A stretch of DNA of 64,000 nt from Nectonema munidae (GCA_030549495.1 JAUIRK010000926.1:616001-680000), one strand, 5' to 3'; shown: positions 45,613 to 57,804, counted from the stretch's first letter. Translations and numbers: made by a program. Notes: generated by a model not told the origin, from the sequence alone.

Positions 45613-45715
45613 TTAACCGGTTATCGACCACAGTCGACATATGTCGACTTTACAAAAATGTGAATCGTCTGCGTTTATTAATGCTTTTTAATACAAATCT
45701 TCTGCTCTACATTAG
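45613..45715. mobile_element. TTAA short element, family A, right end missing
   Basis: Starts TTAACCGGTTATCGACCACA, with CGACATATGTCGACTTTAC, AATCGTCTGCGTTTATTAAT and ACAAATCTTCTGCTC, then stops at ATTAG where the ATATCGTCTGATTATT part should follow. Confidence 0.7.
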
Positions 45716-45834
45716 TTTTCTTAAATTTAAATTTTCTCCTTTTTGATTTACAATTAAAAAGAAGGAACTTAAAGCGAAAAAGACGAGTTTTTTTTATTTA
45801 AAAAGGACAAATGCAAAGAAAAAAGGGACGAACT

Positions 45835-45961
45835 CAACCGGTTATCGACCACAGTTGACTTTACAGGAAAGTGAATCGTCTGCGTTTATTAATGCTTTTA
45901 AATACAAATCTTCTGCTTTATACTAGATATCGTCTGATTATTCTGGTCGTTAACGGGTTAT
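45835..45961. mobile_element. TTAA short element, family A
   Basis: Reads CAACCGGTTATCGACC at the left and GGTCGTTAACGGGTTA at the right, with the full family order between. It lies only 120 bp after the truncated copy at 45613, in the same orientation. Confidence 0.7.
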
Positions 45962-46846
45962 TAAATGAGAAATAAATCAATAAAGGTTTGGTAGGTTTTA
46001 CCTTATTTATAAGAAACTTAAAAATATCACGAAATTATTAGAAAATGCTTGAAAAGAGTAAAGTTTGAAACATTTTTTGAAATATTTGGGAATTTCTTTT
46101 TTTTAAAATTGCAATGAAAAATAAGGGAGTTCTTGTGCGGAAGTTCCATTAAACAAAAAAAAGATATTTTAAATTTTCCATTCAACTTTATAAATGTACC
46201 ACTTATCAGATTAATTTACTCTGAAACCTGTTTTTTAAATTCAATCAAATCCTGTTTTATACGAAGCCCTAAAACTACATACTGAGCATTGATCATAATT
46301 TGCATGACCATATTTAATACAAGACAAAATTTCATCTTCGGAAAAAATAAATAGATTTCGAAGGATAGTGGTGATCCAAGGAATATTCGATCATTTTGAC
46401 ACACATTTTTAAAATTCCCTACAATAATATCAAATTGAAATTATTCGAGTTTTTAGATCTAATCTATATTATTTTTTGAAAAGCTAGATATAAAAAAATT
46501 TAAAGGTAAAAATGTTAGGTATATATTTTGAAATAAGTGTGGGCTATAAATTTTATTTTCAATTTTATTAGAGTATTTCATTTTCAAAGTTTACACAAAT
46601 GTATTTTTAGTCAATTTGCTATTTACAATGTATTGATCTTTCAAGTTTTTATATAAGTAACCGCCAGCCTTGTCAAAAGTTAGATTTTTAACTTTTTCTT
46701 TAGTTTTTAGAATCTCAAATAATTTTTTGACAGTTGGAGTATATAAATTAGAATTATCCTAAACTTTTTTTCAGAAATTCTGTGCAACTATACATCAGAG
46801 TATTTTATATCTTTTAACTTATTTATGGCGCCATTTTTTATTGGCA
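45962..46846. other. No gene seen
   Basis: AT-rich sequence only. Confidence 0.5.
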
Positions 46847-46958
46847 TACCCATTTACGCCCAATGTTCCCAAAGGGAACGCAGACGAATTCCTACTTTAA
46901 ATGGAATTTAATAGGAATTACTAAAGTCGTCTGCTTTGCTTGGTCCTAAATGGGTTAA
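46847..46958. mobile_element. TTAA short element, family B
   Basis: Left TACCCATTTACGCCCAATGT with GTTCCCAAAGGGAAC just inside; right GTCGTCTGCTTTGCTTGGTC then CTAAATGGGTTAA. The central part differs from the 54153 copy. The left TTAA has mutated. Confidence 0.65.
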
Positions 46959-48116
46959 GATAAAAACTAAACGGAAAACTATGTTTATATTTCAGCAAAT
47001 CACGCATCAGCATAGATGATGATGATCCAGTAAGATACTGAAAACTAAAGCAATCCATCTTTCCACAGCTAGCTAAACTCGCCCGTAAATATCTACAAAT
47101 AGGTTTTCTTACTAATCATAATCAGAATTAAAATTTTAGAAATGAAAAAATCAGAATCAGAACGAAAGTTGTAATTAAAAAAATTCGGGGATTTAAAATC
47201 AGAATGAAGAATCGGATCCAAATCTGCCCGGAACTTTACAAAGAATCAATACAACGACCACAGCGAAAAGATATGTTAATTTTTTTATAAAATTCATAAA
47301 ATTTGATATATAGATCGAATTTATATATCCAAAAAGGGTACAAACGTTCGCAATTTTAATTTAACCTTTATTGCCTTTGAACAAGTATGTAATTTTTCTG
47401 AAAATTTTTATTTAGTAGAAAATTTTTTTACCACAATTAATCTTTCCAGCATGCACGAAAATGACTTGTACAAGACTTAATCAAGAGCTTTGATTAAAAA
47501 AGTAGCCAATTAAAAAGTTTCCTTTATTTAAACCTTTTAAAAAAATATTCATTCGAAATAAAATGCAAAGAGTAGCTTGTATATGAAAAACTACACATGC
47601 TTGAACTTTGTATGATGGTACACGCATTCTACGAAATCTTGATCTCTGAAAGGCATTTTTGGTGAAGCAGAAACAATTCCGCCATCTTCTCCTCTTTCGC
47701 AAAACCACAAAATAACAGCACTCGATTCGTTTGAAGAGCAAAATATTTAATAAAATCATGACTTCCTTCTTTTGGAGAATCATAAGAATGAGTAGAACAA
47801 AATGGCTAGCAAAAATGCAGTGATTGTCTGTTGCGCCATCATCTTATTCCTTGAAGTTGAGCCTAAATACAAAAAAGGAATAAGAAGAGGTGTTGACTTT
47901 GAAAATGTAAAGATACAACCATTTTTTCATCCAATCAAAACCACATAGCTCGAATAAGTTGAATGCCACACAGAGAAAAGGAAATGATAGTACAGTTTGC
48001 TAGTATACAAGCAATAATAAAATATTTGGGATAGTTAAAAAATTTAGGAGCATTGTACCAAATATAGAGATAGCATTAACATACATTCAGAATCCTTAAA
48101 ATAATCTTTCGCTTCT
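46959..48116. other. No gene established
   Basis: A 48-codon frame at 47802-47948 begins MASKNAVIVCCAIILFLEVE and could be a signal-peptide-like start, but it has no recognised continuation. A GC-richer patch at 47590-47720 gives protein-like words on both strands without domain identity. The rest is AT-rich. Confidence 0.3.
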
Positions 48117-48184
48117 TAACCCGTTAACGACCAGAATAATCAGAAGATATCAAATATAGTCGACATTGGGCTTTAACGGGTTAA
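48117..48184. mobile_element. TTAA short element, family A, internally deleted
   Basis: Bounded by TTAACCCGTTAACGACCAGA and CTTTAACGGGTTAA. Between them only CAGAAGATATCAAA and TATAGTCGACATTGGG remain, so about half the family sequence is missing while both ends are kept. Confidence 0.75.
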
Positions 48185-49119
48185 ATGTAATGAAATATCT
48201 TTAACTTTTTTCATGAAACTTATTTCATGTGGCTTTAGATCGGAGGAATGGCATTACGATAGACATGCACGGCTTCATATTTTTAGGCCCATACCATAAT
48301 ATTTTTTCAAAAGCATTCATATCTGGTGCGTGTTTTTTAGGATATGATTTTTACCGAAATAAACACAAATCTTGTAAAAGCATTCTGAAATCTTGCTTTT
48401 TTATACAAATTAAAAATAATTCAATGAAAATGAAAAATCAAACTTATTTATTTTTCTTTTTCAATATTTCATTCTAAATAGTTAAAAAAATTTATCAACG
48501 AACTTTTTTTTTTTAATTCTCAGGAATCGAAAGTGGTAAAAAATATTTGAAATACATCTCAATTATTTTAATTTGTTCAAAATATTGAGATTTGGAAAAG
48601 TTTCACAAAGATTTCTGTTTATATTTATTTTGTTCCACGCGCATAACGATGTCAAGTATCAGAGAGTTAATTTAAAACAACTGCCCAATTTATGCATGCA
48701 TATGAACTTATTAGAAAAAAAATAAAAATAAATTAATTATTAAAACTTTAAAAATGAACTTTAGCAAGTATATTTCTTTCTTCAATCAATGAATTTCATA
48801 AAACAAGGAATAGATAAGTTATCTGTTTTTTTTATAAAAAATTAAACCAAAAAAATGATAAAAAATAAACAGCAACTAAAAGATCATGATAAAAATATGA
48901 AGGATTTGCTCATAAATATTAGTTTTGTTTTATTTTCATTTTATTAGCTTGCACCAGAATTACGGAATCATCATAAAAATTATGCCAGGATCAAACTAAT
49001 TATTTTGAACATTTTTTGAAATAAATTTTGACCCTTCAAATAAACTGTCTAAAAATCTCGGATCTGATTGTTTGACTAAAATTTAAACATTTTTATCCAT
49101 TTATATTAATTTTTTTATT
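48185..49119. other. No gene seen
   Basis: AT-rich sequence. The open frame at 48229-48477 lacks recognisable features. Confidence 0.45.
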
Positions 49120-50600
49120 ATTTTCTAATTGTCGTTTTTGCATTCAGGGGAAGAATTTTTTTTGGCTTGTTTGGGGCGGTGGGCGTTTGGTCGGCCCAAA
49201 GCAACCAACCCGAAACTAAGAGGAATATAATATCGAAAATACTAATTTTTGTGGGTTTTAAACGTTTAGTCTTTTTTCTTTCTTTTTCCGAGTGAAAAGG
49301 TCGAGAAAGGCCAAAGGGTTGCGCGGGCGGCCAACAAAAGGGTTTGCAGGGGACAAACCCGAGAAACGCCAAGTAGCGGGCCCCACGGAAAACCGGATCC
49401 TGCGGGTTGGTTGTACCAGGGTGGAGGGCCCAAGATCTTTTGATGGCTCTTCGTATCAAGAATGCGGGTTTAACAAGCACAAGAAAGCAAATGGCCCCTT
49501 CCCCTGTTCCCTCTGTTTTCCCATCCGAAATCGATGAAACCAAGGTTCCTCTTTCAATATCAGGGAGCGTAGGCTATGAAGAACCCTCAAATCCCCTTTC
49601 ATCATCTGACTTATGCTAGTGACTTGTTGGAAGGGCCTGGTTCTTGCATCACCCCAAGAGAAAAATTCTGATTCGGCACAAAAGAACTATAGGACAGGGC
49701 TCGTTTCTTTTCAAAGAGTGCCGTCTTTGTATGCTTTCGCTTCTTACGCGGGGTCTCCATGCCCAGTTGCTCTTTATAGTAGAAATCAAGTCTAAAGTTG
49801 TTTTGCTAGGCAAAGTTTGCTCCTGTACCAATTGGCCATTCTACCAAGATAAGAGGTTGTGGTATCCTTTGCTGAAAAATAAATTACAACATCTAATGGT
49901 GTTTGTGTGGCTTGAAATGGTGATTTTCGCTTGGTCAGCAAAGGGGTACACAAAGTTCCCGCCGTTTGGGGATAGCAGAGCAGAAACCAGCCGGAGAGGG
50001 AGAACGGCCAGAACGGAAGTCCGAGTCGGCACAGCCAACTCTCAATGCCTTTGGTCCCAGGGATAGAATCCTTCCCTCCATTGCACAAAAACGGGCCAGA
50101 AGCGTTTGTTAAGGCGTTGAACAAAGTGGGGATTGCTTCAAGTACTATGCAGGCAATTTCCGGCTTTCCACGAAAAAGCAAAGGTGGCCTTCGATGGACC
50201 CAGATTCGAACCTCTGAGGGATTCTGACTTCACTAATCATATGAACAGGGTTGAGTTAAATGCTTGGGTGTCCTTCACAGATGTAGTGACAAACTTTTGG
50301 GAAACACAAAGCTGATAATTACAAGCAATTGGTCCGTAAGATGCTTACTGCATACGAAAAACAGGGGCAAATGTGAGCATTAAAGTTCTTTCTTGTTTAG
50401 CCACCTCGACAGATTTCCTGGTAATCTGGTGATTACAGGAGGAGCAAGGAGAGAGTTCCATCAAGACATCAAAACAAGGAAGAGAGGTATCAAGGCAAAT
50501 GGGATGAGCACATGATGGCAGACTACTGCTGGAACCTTTTGAGAGACGTCCGAAAGTTGCTCACAAGCGAAAATCGTATAAACGTCAATTTCCTTTTGTG
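49120..50600 (+). pseudogene. Transposon-borne arthropod protein family with EHGERFHQDI motif, copy 2
   Basis: A GC-rich block that ends abruptly in AT-rich DNA. It is a broken plus-strand member of the family seen at 20219-21690. Recognisable pieces in order: KFAPVPIGHSTK near 49820, KGYTKF followed by a DSRAE-like end near 49943-49985, FPPLHKNGPEAFVKALNKVG (50069-50130), LCRQFPAFHEKAKVAFDGP and ELNAWVSFTDVVTNFW (50139-50305), KADNYKQLVRKMLTAYEKQG, ERYQGKWDEHMMADYCWNLL (50487-50545) and KRKSYKRQFPF at the end. The first 500 bases (49120-49620) are assigned by position and base composition; their match to the family N-terminus is weak. It has many breaks. No tail repeat like that at 19625 is recognisable after it. 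Confidence 0.65.
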
Positions 50601-50867
50601 AATAAAATATTGTTTTGTGTGTTCATTGTAACTAAGAATCTAGTGTATAATAAATGTTTGCATTAAAATTCAGTAAATTTTTAGCAAATTTTTTGTATAT
50701 TCTCGAAATCTATGAAAAGTGTTCAGTTATTATAGGATAAATGAAATGATGTTATATCTAACTTAACTTGTTAGATTGAGATTTTACACTGTCTTTGTGG
50801 TTTTAGATTATCATAAAAATCAATATCTGACATTTTTGCACTATTTAGCCGTTTTTTGTACGTTTAG

Positions 50868-51137
50868 TTATGGTCGCGAATGGGTGATTTCAGACGAACG
50901 ACCCCCCTGTGATATCTCCAAAACTAGAGCCAACTTGAAAAAACAAATGTCAGATTCGGATTCAGCGCCCTTGAAAACCCCAGAAACCAGTCTCACTTTG
51001 CCTGCCAAAAATATTGTGTTGACCAGTGTAATCTTCGATAGCTGGATAGATGATAGAGATGAACACGATCCCGAATCGAATCCAGACCAACTCGATCAAG
51101 ACCCTACGCAATCACCACTAGGCCATCGGCCGACAAA
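50868..51137 (+). CDS. Probable internal exon of an unidentified gene
   Basis: An open, GC-richer segment bounded by TTTTTTGTACGTTTAG and a strong donor GTGAGT. The exon is 270 bp with both introns in phase 2, so its length keeps frame. It encodes YGREWVISDERPPCDISKTR, a serine/proline/threonine-rich middle and an acidic, polar end (WIDDRDEHDPESNPDQLDQD). No domain recognised; it looks like a disordered tail or linker. Upstream frame sequence is hydrophobic but crosses the likely intron. No sister exon found on this strand. Confidence 0.45.
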
Positions 51138-51630
51138 GTGAGTTACTGCTAGCGTTTCAAGATGCTTACATGATCAAATTCGGACAAAAATGGTATTTAA
51201 AAAATCAAGAATAAAATTTTGCAATTATAACAAAATAATTAATATGAAACATACTTTGAAAATAAAAGATAAGTTTTTTTAAATAAAAAAGAAATAAACA
51301 ATCGCATTTCTAGCTAAATTTATCTAAACTTCTTTTTTTTTAACTGAAAAATCAAGATTCTCATAAATCCAAAGGAATTCCTTTGTTAAGCGATCGCAAA
51401 ACCGGGACAATCCTAGAAAACTAGGACATCCAGCAACCCATGTTACTGGGTATCGCTATACGTTTATCCCTTGTTCATTTGAGACTTGCATACATAATTG
51501 TGTCTTGCATACTTAGAATAATACACGAGACCAAAATCAAAAACTTTATAAATTGAACTTCTGATAACCAGGATAATGTCATCATGATGTCAGTGATGGG
51601 ATGCTCGTATTGTTGTTTATGTATGATGAG
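51138..51630. other. No gene seen; short repeat-like patch
   Basis: A patch at 51398-51440 (AAAACCGGGACAATCC, GAAAACTAGGACATCC) resembles end sequence of a short DNA element, without a visible partner. Confidence 0.35.
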
Positions 51631-52823
51631 CAGGGCGAGTAAAAGTCAATAAAATCAACTTTTATTTCCGTTTAGCAAAAATTCTTTGAAGAAGATCTTT
51701 ACTTGTTTAGTCTAAAATTTTTGAACTAATTTCAAATTTTTAAGTCAATCAAAGTCAATTTTTCGAGTTTAGGTCAATAAAGTCAATTTTTATATTTAAC
51801 ACTTTTTGATTCAATGTGCCTAAAATTGTTATAAGCGATACATACAAGATTTCTTCTTTATGTCAAGACTTCCACAATAGTTGGGCTTTTTTCATCTAAT
51901 AAAATGTTTTACTGTAAAGTTTGCCTGACTTAGGTTAAACATAAAGAAGTTTTTTGTAAAACAAATTTTTTTTGTTGACGAACGCGGTTACATACGATAT
52001 ATCCGCTGCAGAAGTTATTGAATTTTATTCCCAAACTTTTTTATCATTGCATGTTTTTCACATCTTTTACACAAGTTTACCTTAAAAGTTAAGTTATCCT
52101 GCAAAATTGTAGATTACTGACATTAAATCATTCAAAATTAGTAATAGAAATAGACGTTCTCTTAACACTCCAGTTCCATTTGTAACGAAATTGACAAATT
52201 GGTTGCAAGCAGCAAAATATTTTCATTAAAATCTTCCAGCAGTGAAGAAATTAATGATAAAGATGATGGAATTTTATTGCCAAATATCAAGAAATTGTTA
52301 AAAAAAAAAAGGAAATCTGTGTCAAAACATGCTAACAATAATAATTAGAGAATATTCACGATTCATTGATTTAGTCGGAAAAAGTCAACAGAGACTTTTC
52401 AGTCGAAGATGCCTTTACTTGTTTCTTCAACATTATTTCATTTAAGACGAATGTGGCGAGTTATCTTGAAAATAGATTCAAATAAAATGAAATCAATAAA
52501 ATCATGAATATGGAAAACTCTCAACTCTCGAAGTACTTATCTCAAATTGCAAAATTGTCAAGTTTTAACTTTAGAAGTAGAAAGATCTTTTTCTAAACTG
52601 AAAAAACTACTAGAAAATGATCGAATTTTAAATCAGAAAATGTCATTAATTATATGTTGTTGTATTACAAAGTCATGCATTATTTGAAATAATTTTCAAT
52701 ACTTTCTCTAAAGTTTTCATAGTTGTTCAATTCAATGAAATTTTAAAAAGTCAATAAAGTCAATTTTTCTCTGAGTAAAAATCAATTTTTTCCAATTTTT
52801 TGGGTCAATTTTTCCTCGCCCTG
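51631..52823 (+). pseudogene. hAT element with CAGGGCGAG ends and transposase remnant
   Basis: CAGGGCGAGTAAAAGTCAAT at the left is mirrored by TTTTTCCTCGCCCTG at the right. GTCAATAAAGTCAATTTTT-type words are repeated just inside both ends (51645-51790 and 52745-52812), probably transposase-binding repeats. Inside, the plus strand ends in TLEVERSFSKLKKLLENDRI and LNQKM (about 52565-52645), the hAT C-terminal dimerisation segment. Upstream pieces are barely readable, so the transposase is degraded and internally deleted. TATGATGA and AGTGATAA next to the ends are a poor candidate for an 8-bp target duplication. Confidence 0.65.
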
Positions 52824-52964
52824 CAGTGATAACAGAACATATTTTTATCTACGTCTAAAGAACTTTGACATGAAGTGAGTTTTTTGTATAAAATTTTCAT
52901 GTCGGTTTGATTCAACCAAGATAAATATTTACTCAACGTAAAAAAGGATGGACTTAAATAAAAA

Positions 52965-53029
52965 AAATGATGATTATGATGTTGATGCTGATGATTATGA
53001 TAATGATGATGGTGATGATGATGAGGTGT
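52965..53029. repeat. GAT-rich microsatellite
   Basis: Imperfect (GAT) repeats with TGATGATTATGATGTTGATG and similar words. Confidence 0.7.
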
Positions 53030-53047
53030 AAAAGTTAAAGAATTTAC

Positions 53048-53152
53048 TTGTGTGGGCCAGAGTATTTTGAGTGATAAAGATAGCATTGCCTCCTTGATTT
53101 GATCTGGAAAATTGTTCACTACTCCCACAATCATGATCACTTCCACAGTTTT
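53048..53152 (-). CDS. Candidate exon, possibly of the Ig-domain gene
   Basis: On the minus strand CCATTTTAG is followed by 105 coding bases and then GTAAAT. Both boundaries are phase 1, the same phase as the donor of the Ig exon at 56597. It encodes NCGSDHDCGSSEQFSRSNQG then GNAIFITQNTLAHT, which contains two cysteines and is polar, like an extracellular linker. Another frame is also open, so the assignment rests on phase and splice sites alone. Confidence 0.3.
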
Positions 53153-54152
53153 CTAAAATGGCAAATCTCAAATACAATTCATTCTATAAATTTTAAAGAT
53201 ATTAAATACACGTCAATAAAGTCAATTTTGGTCTACACTCTAAAAGTACGCCATAATTAATTTTATAACTTTTTAGGCTTTTTTTTTTAAAAAATTTAAT
53301 TTTTTTATAAATCAAGAAAAGTACATAAAAAGACCAAAAATATAATTTTCTATAAAGTAACAATTTTAAATAAATATAAATTTAGAACATAAAATTTTTA
53401 TTTTCCTAATAATATTTAGAATTTCAAATCAATTAAGTATTTAAATTTAAATCTACAAGTTTTAAAAAAACAATTTTTTTTTGAAAAAATAGGAATTGTT
53501 TTAACAGGTCAATTTTTCCTCTAAAATGACAAAAAAAATGATCATTATAAAGTTAAAAAAACTATTTTTTATGTCAAAAATAAATTAATCTTGCAATAGG
53601 ATGAAATATTTACGAAATGCCCTCAAAAAAGTGACAACTCAAAAGAGTGCAAAATTTGTATCACTTCTTATAATAATTTGAAAAATAAATCATGACAAAT
53701 CAAAGGTTAGTTATTTGATTAGTTAATATGCTTGATCAGTTATTTAATTGGTTGCTTAGATTGTAAGTAAGTTGTTATGCCATGTCATCTCTTTTATTCG
53801 TCACTCCTCTAAATTATCGTATTTTTGTCACTCCTTTGATAAAACCACAATATTTACATATTAAATTTAACTTTTATATAAATATAAATTTAAACTTTTT
53901 AAATATATCGTCAAACATCGCTAATGCGAATAGAACGTTAAAAACACTATTCGCATAATGAAATTGTTCGGATCGTGAAAAAATCCATATTTTTGTTGGT
54001 AAACAAAAATACTGAAATCTTACTAAGATATCTCAAATATTTTACCAAAAATGTCGTTATTTTTATTATAAAAATTTTAATCTCTTTTTATCTTTCTTTA
54101 ATTTGTAGATGAAAAAACGTACTATAAAGTAATCGGATTAGCGAAGTCCAGA
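53153..54152. other. No gene seen
   Basis: AT-rich sequence. A stray CGTCAATAAAGTCAATTTTG at 53211 is a fragment of the CAGGGCGAG hAT subterminal repeat. Confidence 0.45.
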
Positions 54153-54290
54153 TTAACCCATTTACGACCAATGTTCCTATTTTGGAACATAAATAATTTC
54201 ATCTTCGTCTGCTTTTTTGAATGAATTTGAATATAAATCGTCTGCGTTTTTTTAAATATCGTCTGCTTTGCTTGGTCTTAAATGGGTTAA
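54153..54290. mobile_element. TTAA short element, family B, best-preserved copy
   Basis: Left TTAACCCATTTACGACCAAT and right CTTGGTCTTAAATGGGTTAA are inverted repeats of about 19 bp including the TTAA. Inside lie GTTCCTATTTTGGAAC, AATTTCATCTTCGTCTGC, AATCGTCTGCGTTT and ATATCGTCTGCTTTGC. Confidence 0.8.
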
Positions 54291-56596
54291 CGAGGGTAAC
54301 ATTTAACATTAAATCCAACTCTATCTCAAAAAGTATAATTAAAAGATGGAATAAAAATTATTGTGAATAACTATGTTACTCCTCTATTTTCTAATACTTG
54401 AAAAATGGCAGCACTATAGTCGAAATACACTTGAAATATGTATAAAATCGTAGATGGCGTTAAATTGATAAAGTATCTTTTATTAGAAATTTATTTTTGC
54501 TTAATATTATTCATGTTTTTTTTAAGAAATAACTCATAATATCTGAGATAAGCATTAAATAGCATATTTTTTTTAAATAAAAATAAGTTTATAAGATATG
54601 ATTTTTTAATTTAAAAATTGGGAAAAAAAATATAAATTTATTTTTTTTTAATTTTCTTTCAATAAAAAATATTTAAAAATATATTTATAAAGTTCATTTT
54701 GAAAACAATTTTTTGTATTTTAGTTAGTTTTCTAAGTAGTTATTTATATAATTAGTTAATTAATCAATCAATTAGTTAGATAGAATTTTGATAGTGTATT
54801 AGTAATATAATTTAGTCACTCCAGAAATTGTATGCTCTGATGAAAATTTTATGTCTGAGCAAATGTACTTCCTTACAATTATTAAATGGGTTGATCTTGA
54901 TTGGGCAAATGTGCGCTCGACTCCTTTAAAGATATATGCAACTAAGAAACAGAAATGTTTTTAATTTCCATGAAAGAGGGATTTTAGGAGTCTGAGGACC
55001 TTGTAGAAGTCAAAACTATTTTCAAGAATGTCAATAAAGGGTGATACTTGATTTAAGTAAGCTCTCTTCCTTTAATTTGCGTGACTCTATATTGTTTGCT
55101 TTATCTAAATAAAATTTCATGAAATAAATTAGAATTTGTACCATGAAATAAATTAGAATTATTGCGGTTGGTGTTGATGATCATAGAGTTGATCAAAATG
55201 ATAATTATATCATATGGATGATGATGATGACGAAAATAATTAGATGGTGATCGATCATGATTCTGCTTCTGCTGATGATGTTAAAAATGATGATAATGAT
55301 GTCATGATGATGATTGTGATAATGATAAATGAAGATCATGATCAATGATTTTATTTTATTAAAACAATTGCTGGGGGTGGACAAATAAATTTTATGATTT
55401 GTTTTAAAAAAATTGTTTACAATTTATTCACATTTTTATTAACTTTCTTGCGTAAAATCGAATTTATGATAAAAATGATATTATCACATCACACAAAATA
55501 TTTTTTTAACAGGGGTATAAACATAAAATTCCAAGATAATCTAAAAAATGGAAAAACAAAATTCTGATAAAAAAGTGGGTGTGAGTTGTTATATATTCGC
55601 CCTCTGCCCTTGAAATGAAGGGGATGATAATGTTTTTAAGGTTCGTTGTGATGATTCTTATGATGAAAAAAATTTTTTTTTATAAAAAAAAGTTTATATA
55701 ATGAATGAACAAAGGATATTTAACTTACATGTATTTGAGTTATGACTGTTGTATGAGTGTGCCTTTAAAACTCGCTGAACGACTAAAATATAAATGCATC
55801 TTGACTTCTTAATGGAAATAAACAAAAATTTAGGCTTAACAAATTTTATAATGAAAATGCAATTTGTATCGAGAGTTGAAAGCGATTAAATACTTTGTTC
55901 TTAAATGTGCAAAAAACATTTTCAATGAAGCTCTCATCTTATACATGCACACATATGGAGATATATATATGTATAAATATTTGAAAGTCACAAATTTATT
56001 AATAAAATTCTTCACTTCTTGTGAAAAGCTTCTCTTACTTTTATGATTTTTTTCGGATTTCAAAAATCAGATAACTTAGTTTTATACTGAAAAGCTAAAT
56101 CTTTGAAAGGTATCCAATTTGTAGTGTGATTGATTAACTTGCGCCAAATGATTTGAGCGATTGTTCAAGTTTTATCGGTACATATTTTTAAAGTGTAATC
56201 ACATTTCTAATTTTTGTTCATTTCTTAAGTACTTAAAAGGGATTTCTCTGTAAAAAGTTACAATATTCCTAACTAAAAGGAATATAAGTCAATGAATGTC
56301 TCATATGGAGCGGAAGATAATATGTTTTATATTTCATGATTTTTTTTCATAGACCGTAGCTTTACGAAAATTATCATTTGCCTGTTCGATTTTTTTTCTA
56401 TTGAAAAAAAATAAAAAAATATTTGAATTCTACTCATTTGGTATTGTTAAGGTTAACTAAGCCTTGAACTTTTTTACACAAACGTTTTTCAAAGGAAGGA
56501 AAATCTTTTGATTAAGTATATTCAAAAATCTAAAACTCAAAGCGATGTAAGATTTTTGATATTTCAAGTTTTGGAATGGTGAATGCGAATTATTAC
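54291..56596. other. No gene seen; imperfect GAT repeats
   Basis: AT-rich sequence, probably intron of the Ig-domain gene. Degenerate (GAT)/(ATG) repeats run through 55165-55350. Confidence 0.45.
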
Positions 56597-56742
56597 CATT
56601 GATGGTGGCATTCTTGGTCGTTTTGCCGTATTCGTTTTGCGCTATGCAGGTGTACTCGCTATCGTGTTGTGGATTTGCGTGGACAATCTCCAAGATGGAC
56701 AGTGTTAGAGTGGATGACTTTATCCTATTCTTCACGCGTATA
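56597..56742 (-). CDS. Immunoglobulin-domain exon (C-terminal half of an Ig domain)
   Basis: On the minus strand, after a CTCTAG acceptor, the exon reads RVKNRIKSSTLTLSILEIVH, ANPQHDSEYTCIAQNEYGKT, TKNATIN and meets a GTAATA donor in phase 1. STLTLSI and D.EYTC.AQNEYGK are the E and F-G strands of an I-set Ig domain, with the second disulphide cysteine in YTC. The acceptor boundary is less certain; as drawn it is phase 2. Such domains occur in cell-adhesion molecules and receptors of the nervous and immune systems. The first half of this domain should lie further right on the same strand and was not located. Confidence 0.7.
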
Positions 56743-57804
56743 CTAGAGCATGAAGGAAATAAAGTTTACATATATTAACAAAAAATTACTCATTATCTCG
56801 GAAAACTACTCAAACATACACTTTAAGTACCGGGGTACTGATTATAATGGGGCTGGACTATAAGAAATTGTATACATTTATATAGCTAAACTTTAGACTA
56901 TTAGATCTAACTGTGTTTCGGAATTATATGGTAGCTGGTGATATACTTTTAGATTATTAAAAAGGTTTTTGCATCATTGATTGGCTCAGCTCAACTCTTA
57001 ATAAAACCCTCTTTAGTGAACAATGTTTTATTGACAAATAGTGCATTTAGAAAGAATGTTTTTAAAAAATAAATTTTATCCATGTTTATATCTTCGTTTC
57101 CTGTTACAAATTTTTTAATTAGTTTTCATTCACTGAACACAAAATAACTTAAAAAGTACACACCCAGATATACAGTGCTGTATTTTTAGCTTTTGAACCC
57201 CCTTGAAAAATTTTGAAAAATTTTGAAAATATAAATAAGATTTGCGTGTATACAAAATTTTCTGTACATTTTGTTATAAAGTTCATTTCAAAGAGGATGA
57301 ATATTAAAATAAACTTATTGTACAGAAATAAAAATATATGTGAGTCTTAAAGGGTTTAAAGGTCTCAAAGTACCTCTTTGGGTGAGCACCGCCTCCTTCC
57401 CACTCAACCGGGCTATTTGGGCTCTCAAAGCACGGCTCCAAATAAACGCACACATACACACACACACTTAGACACATGTATGTGTGCGAAAAATAAAAAA
57501 TACTATTTCATTCACATTTAAGTATATAGGATTGCTCTGAAGAGAATGGTGGAGATGGATTCAAATTCAAAAAGTAGAATATAATATGGAAAGGGTGATC
57601 ATTTAAAATAGAAAGATTTGTAATCTATTAAAAGAGATAATGCTGAAAAAAGTAGCGCATTGATCGAAAAATAACGAAAAAAGATTATAACAATGATGAA
57701 TGCGGGTTAAATTTATACATAAAGCTTAGAATGAAAAATAATCAAATTAGCGATATTATGGAAATGAATAACCTGAATATATCACCAAATATGTACTTAC
57801 TTTT
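56743..57804. other. No gene seen; CA microsatellite
   Basis: Probably intron. A short ACACATACACACACAC run at about 57451-57468 follows a GC-richer patch at 57360-57440 of unknown nature. Confidence 0.4.

Noticed and set aside
49120-50020. GC-rich block resembling organelle (plant mitochondrial) or contaminant DNA
   Set aside because: The downstream part is clearly the EHGERFHQDI family, and the base composition is continuous with it. The first 500 bases remain weakly explained.
49118-50181. Minus-strand open frames of 129-141 codons
   Set aside because: They lie antisense to the plus-strand transposon relic and show no domain.
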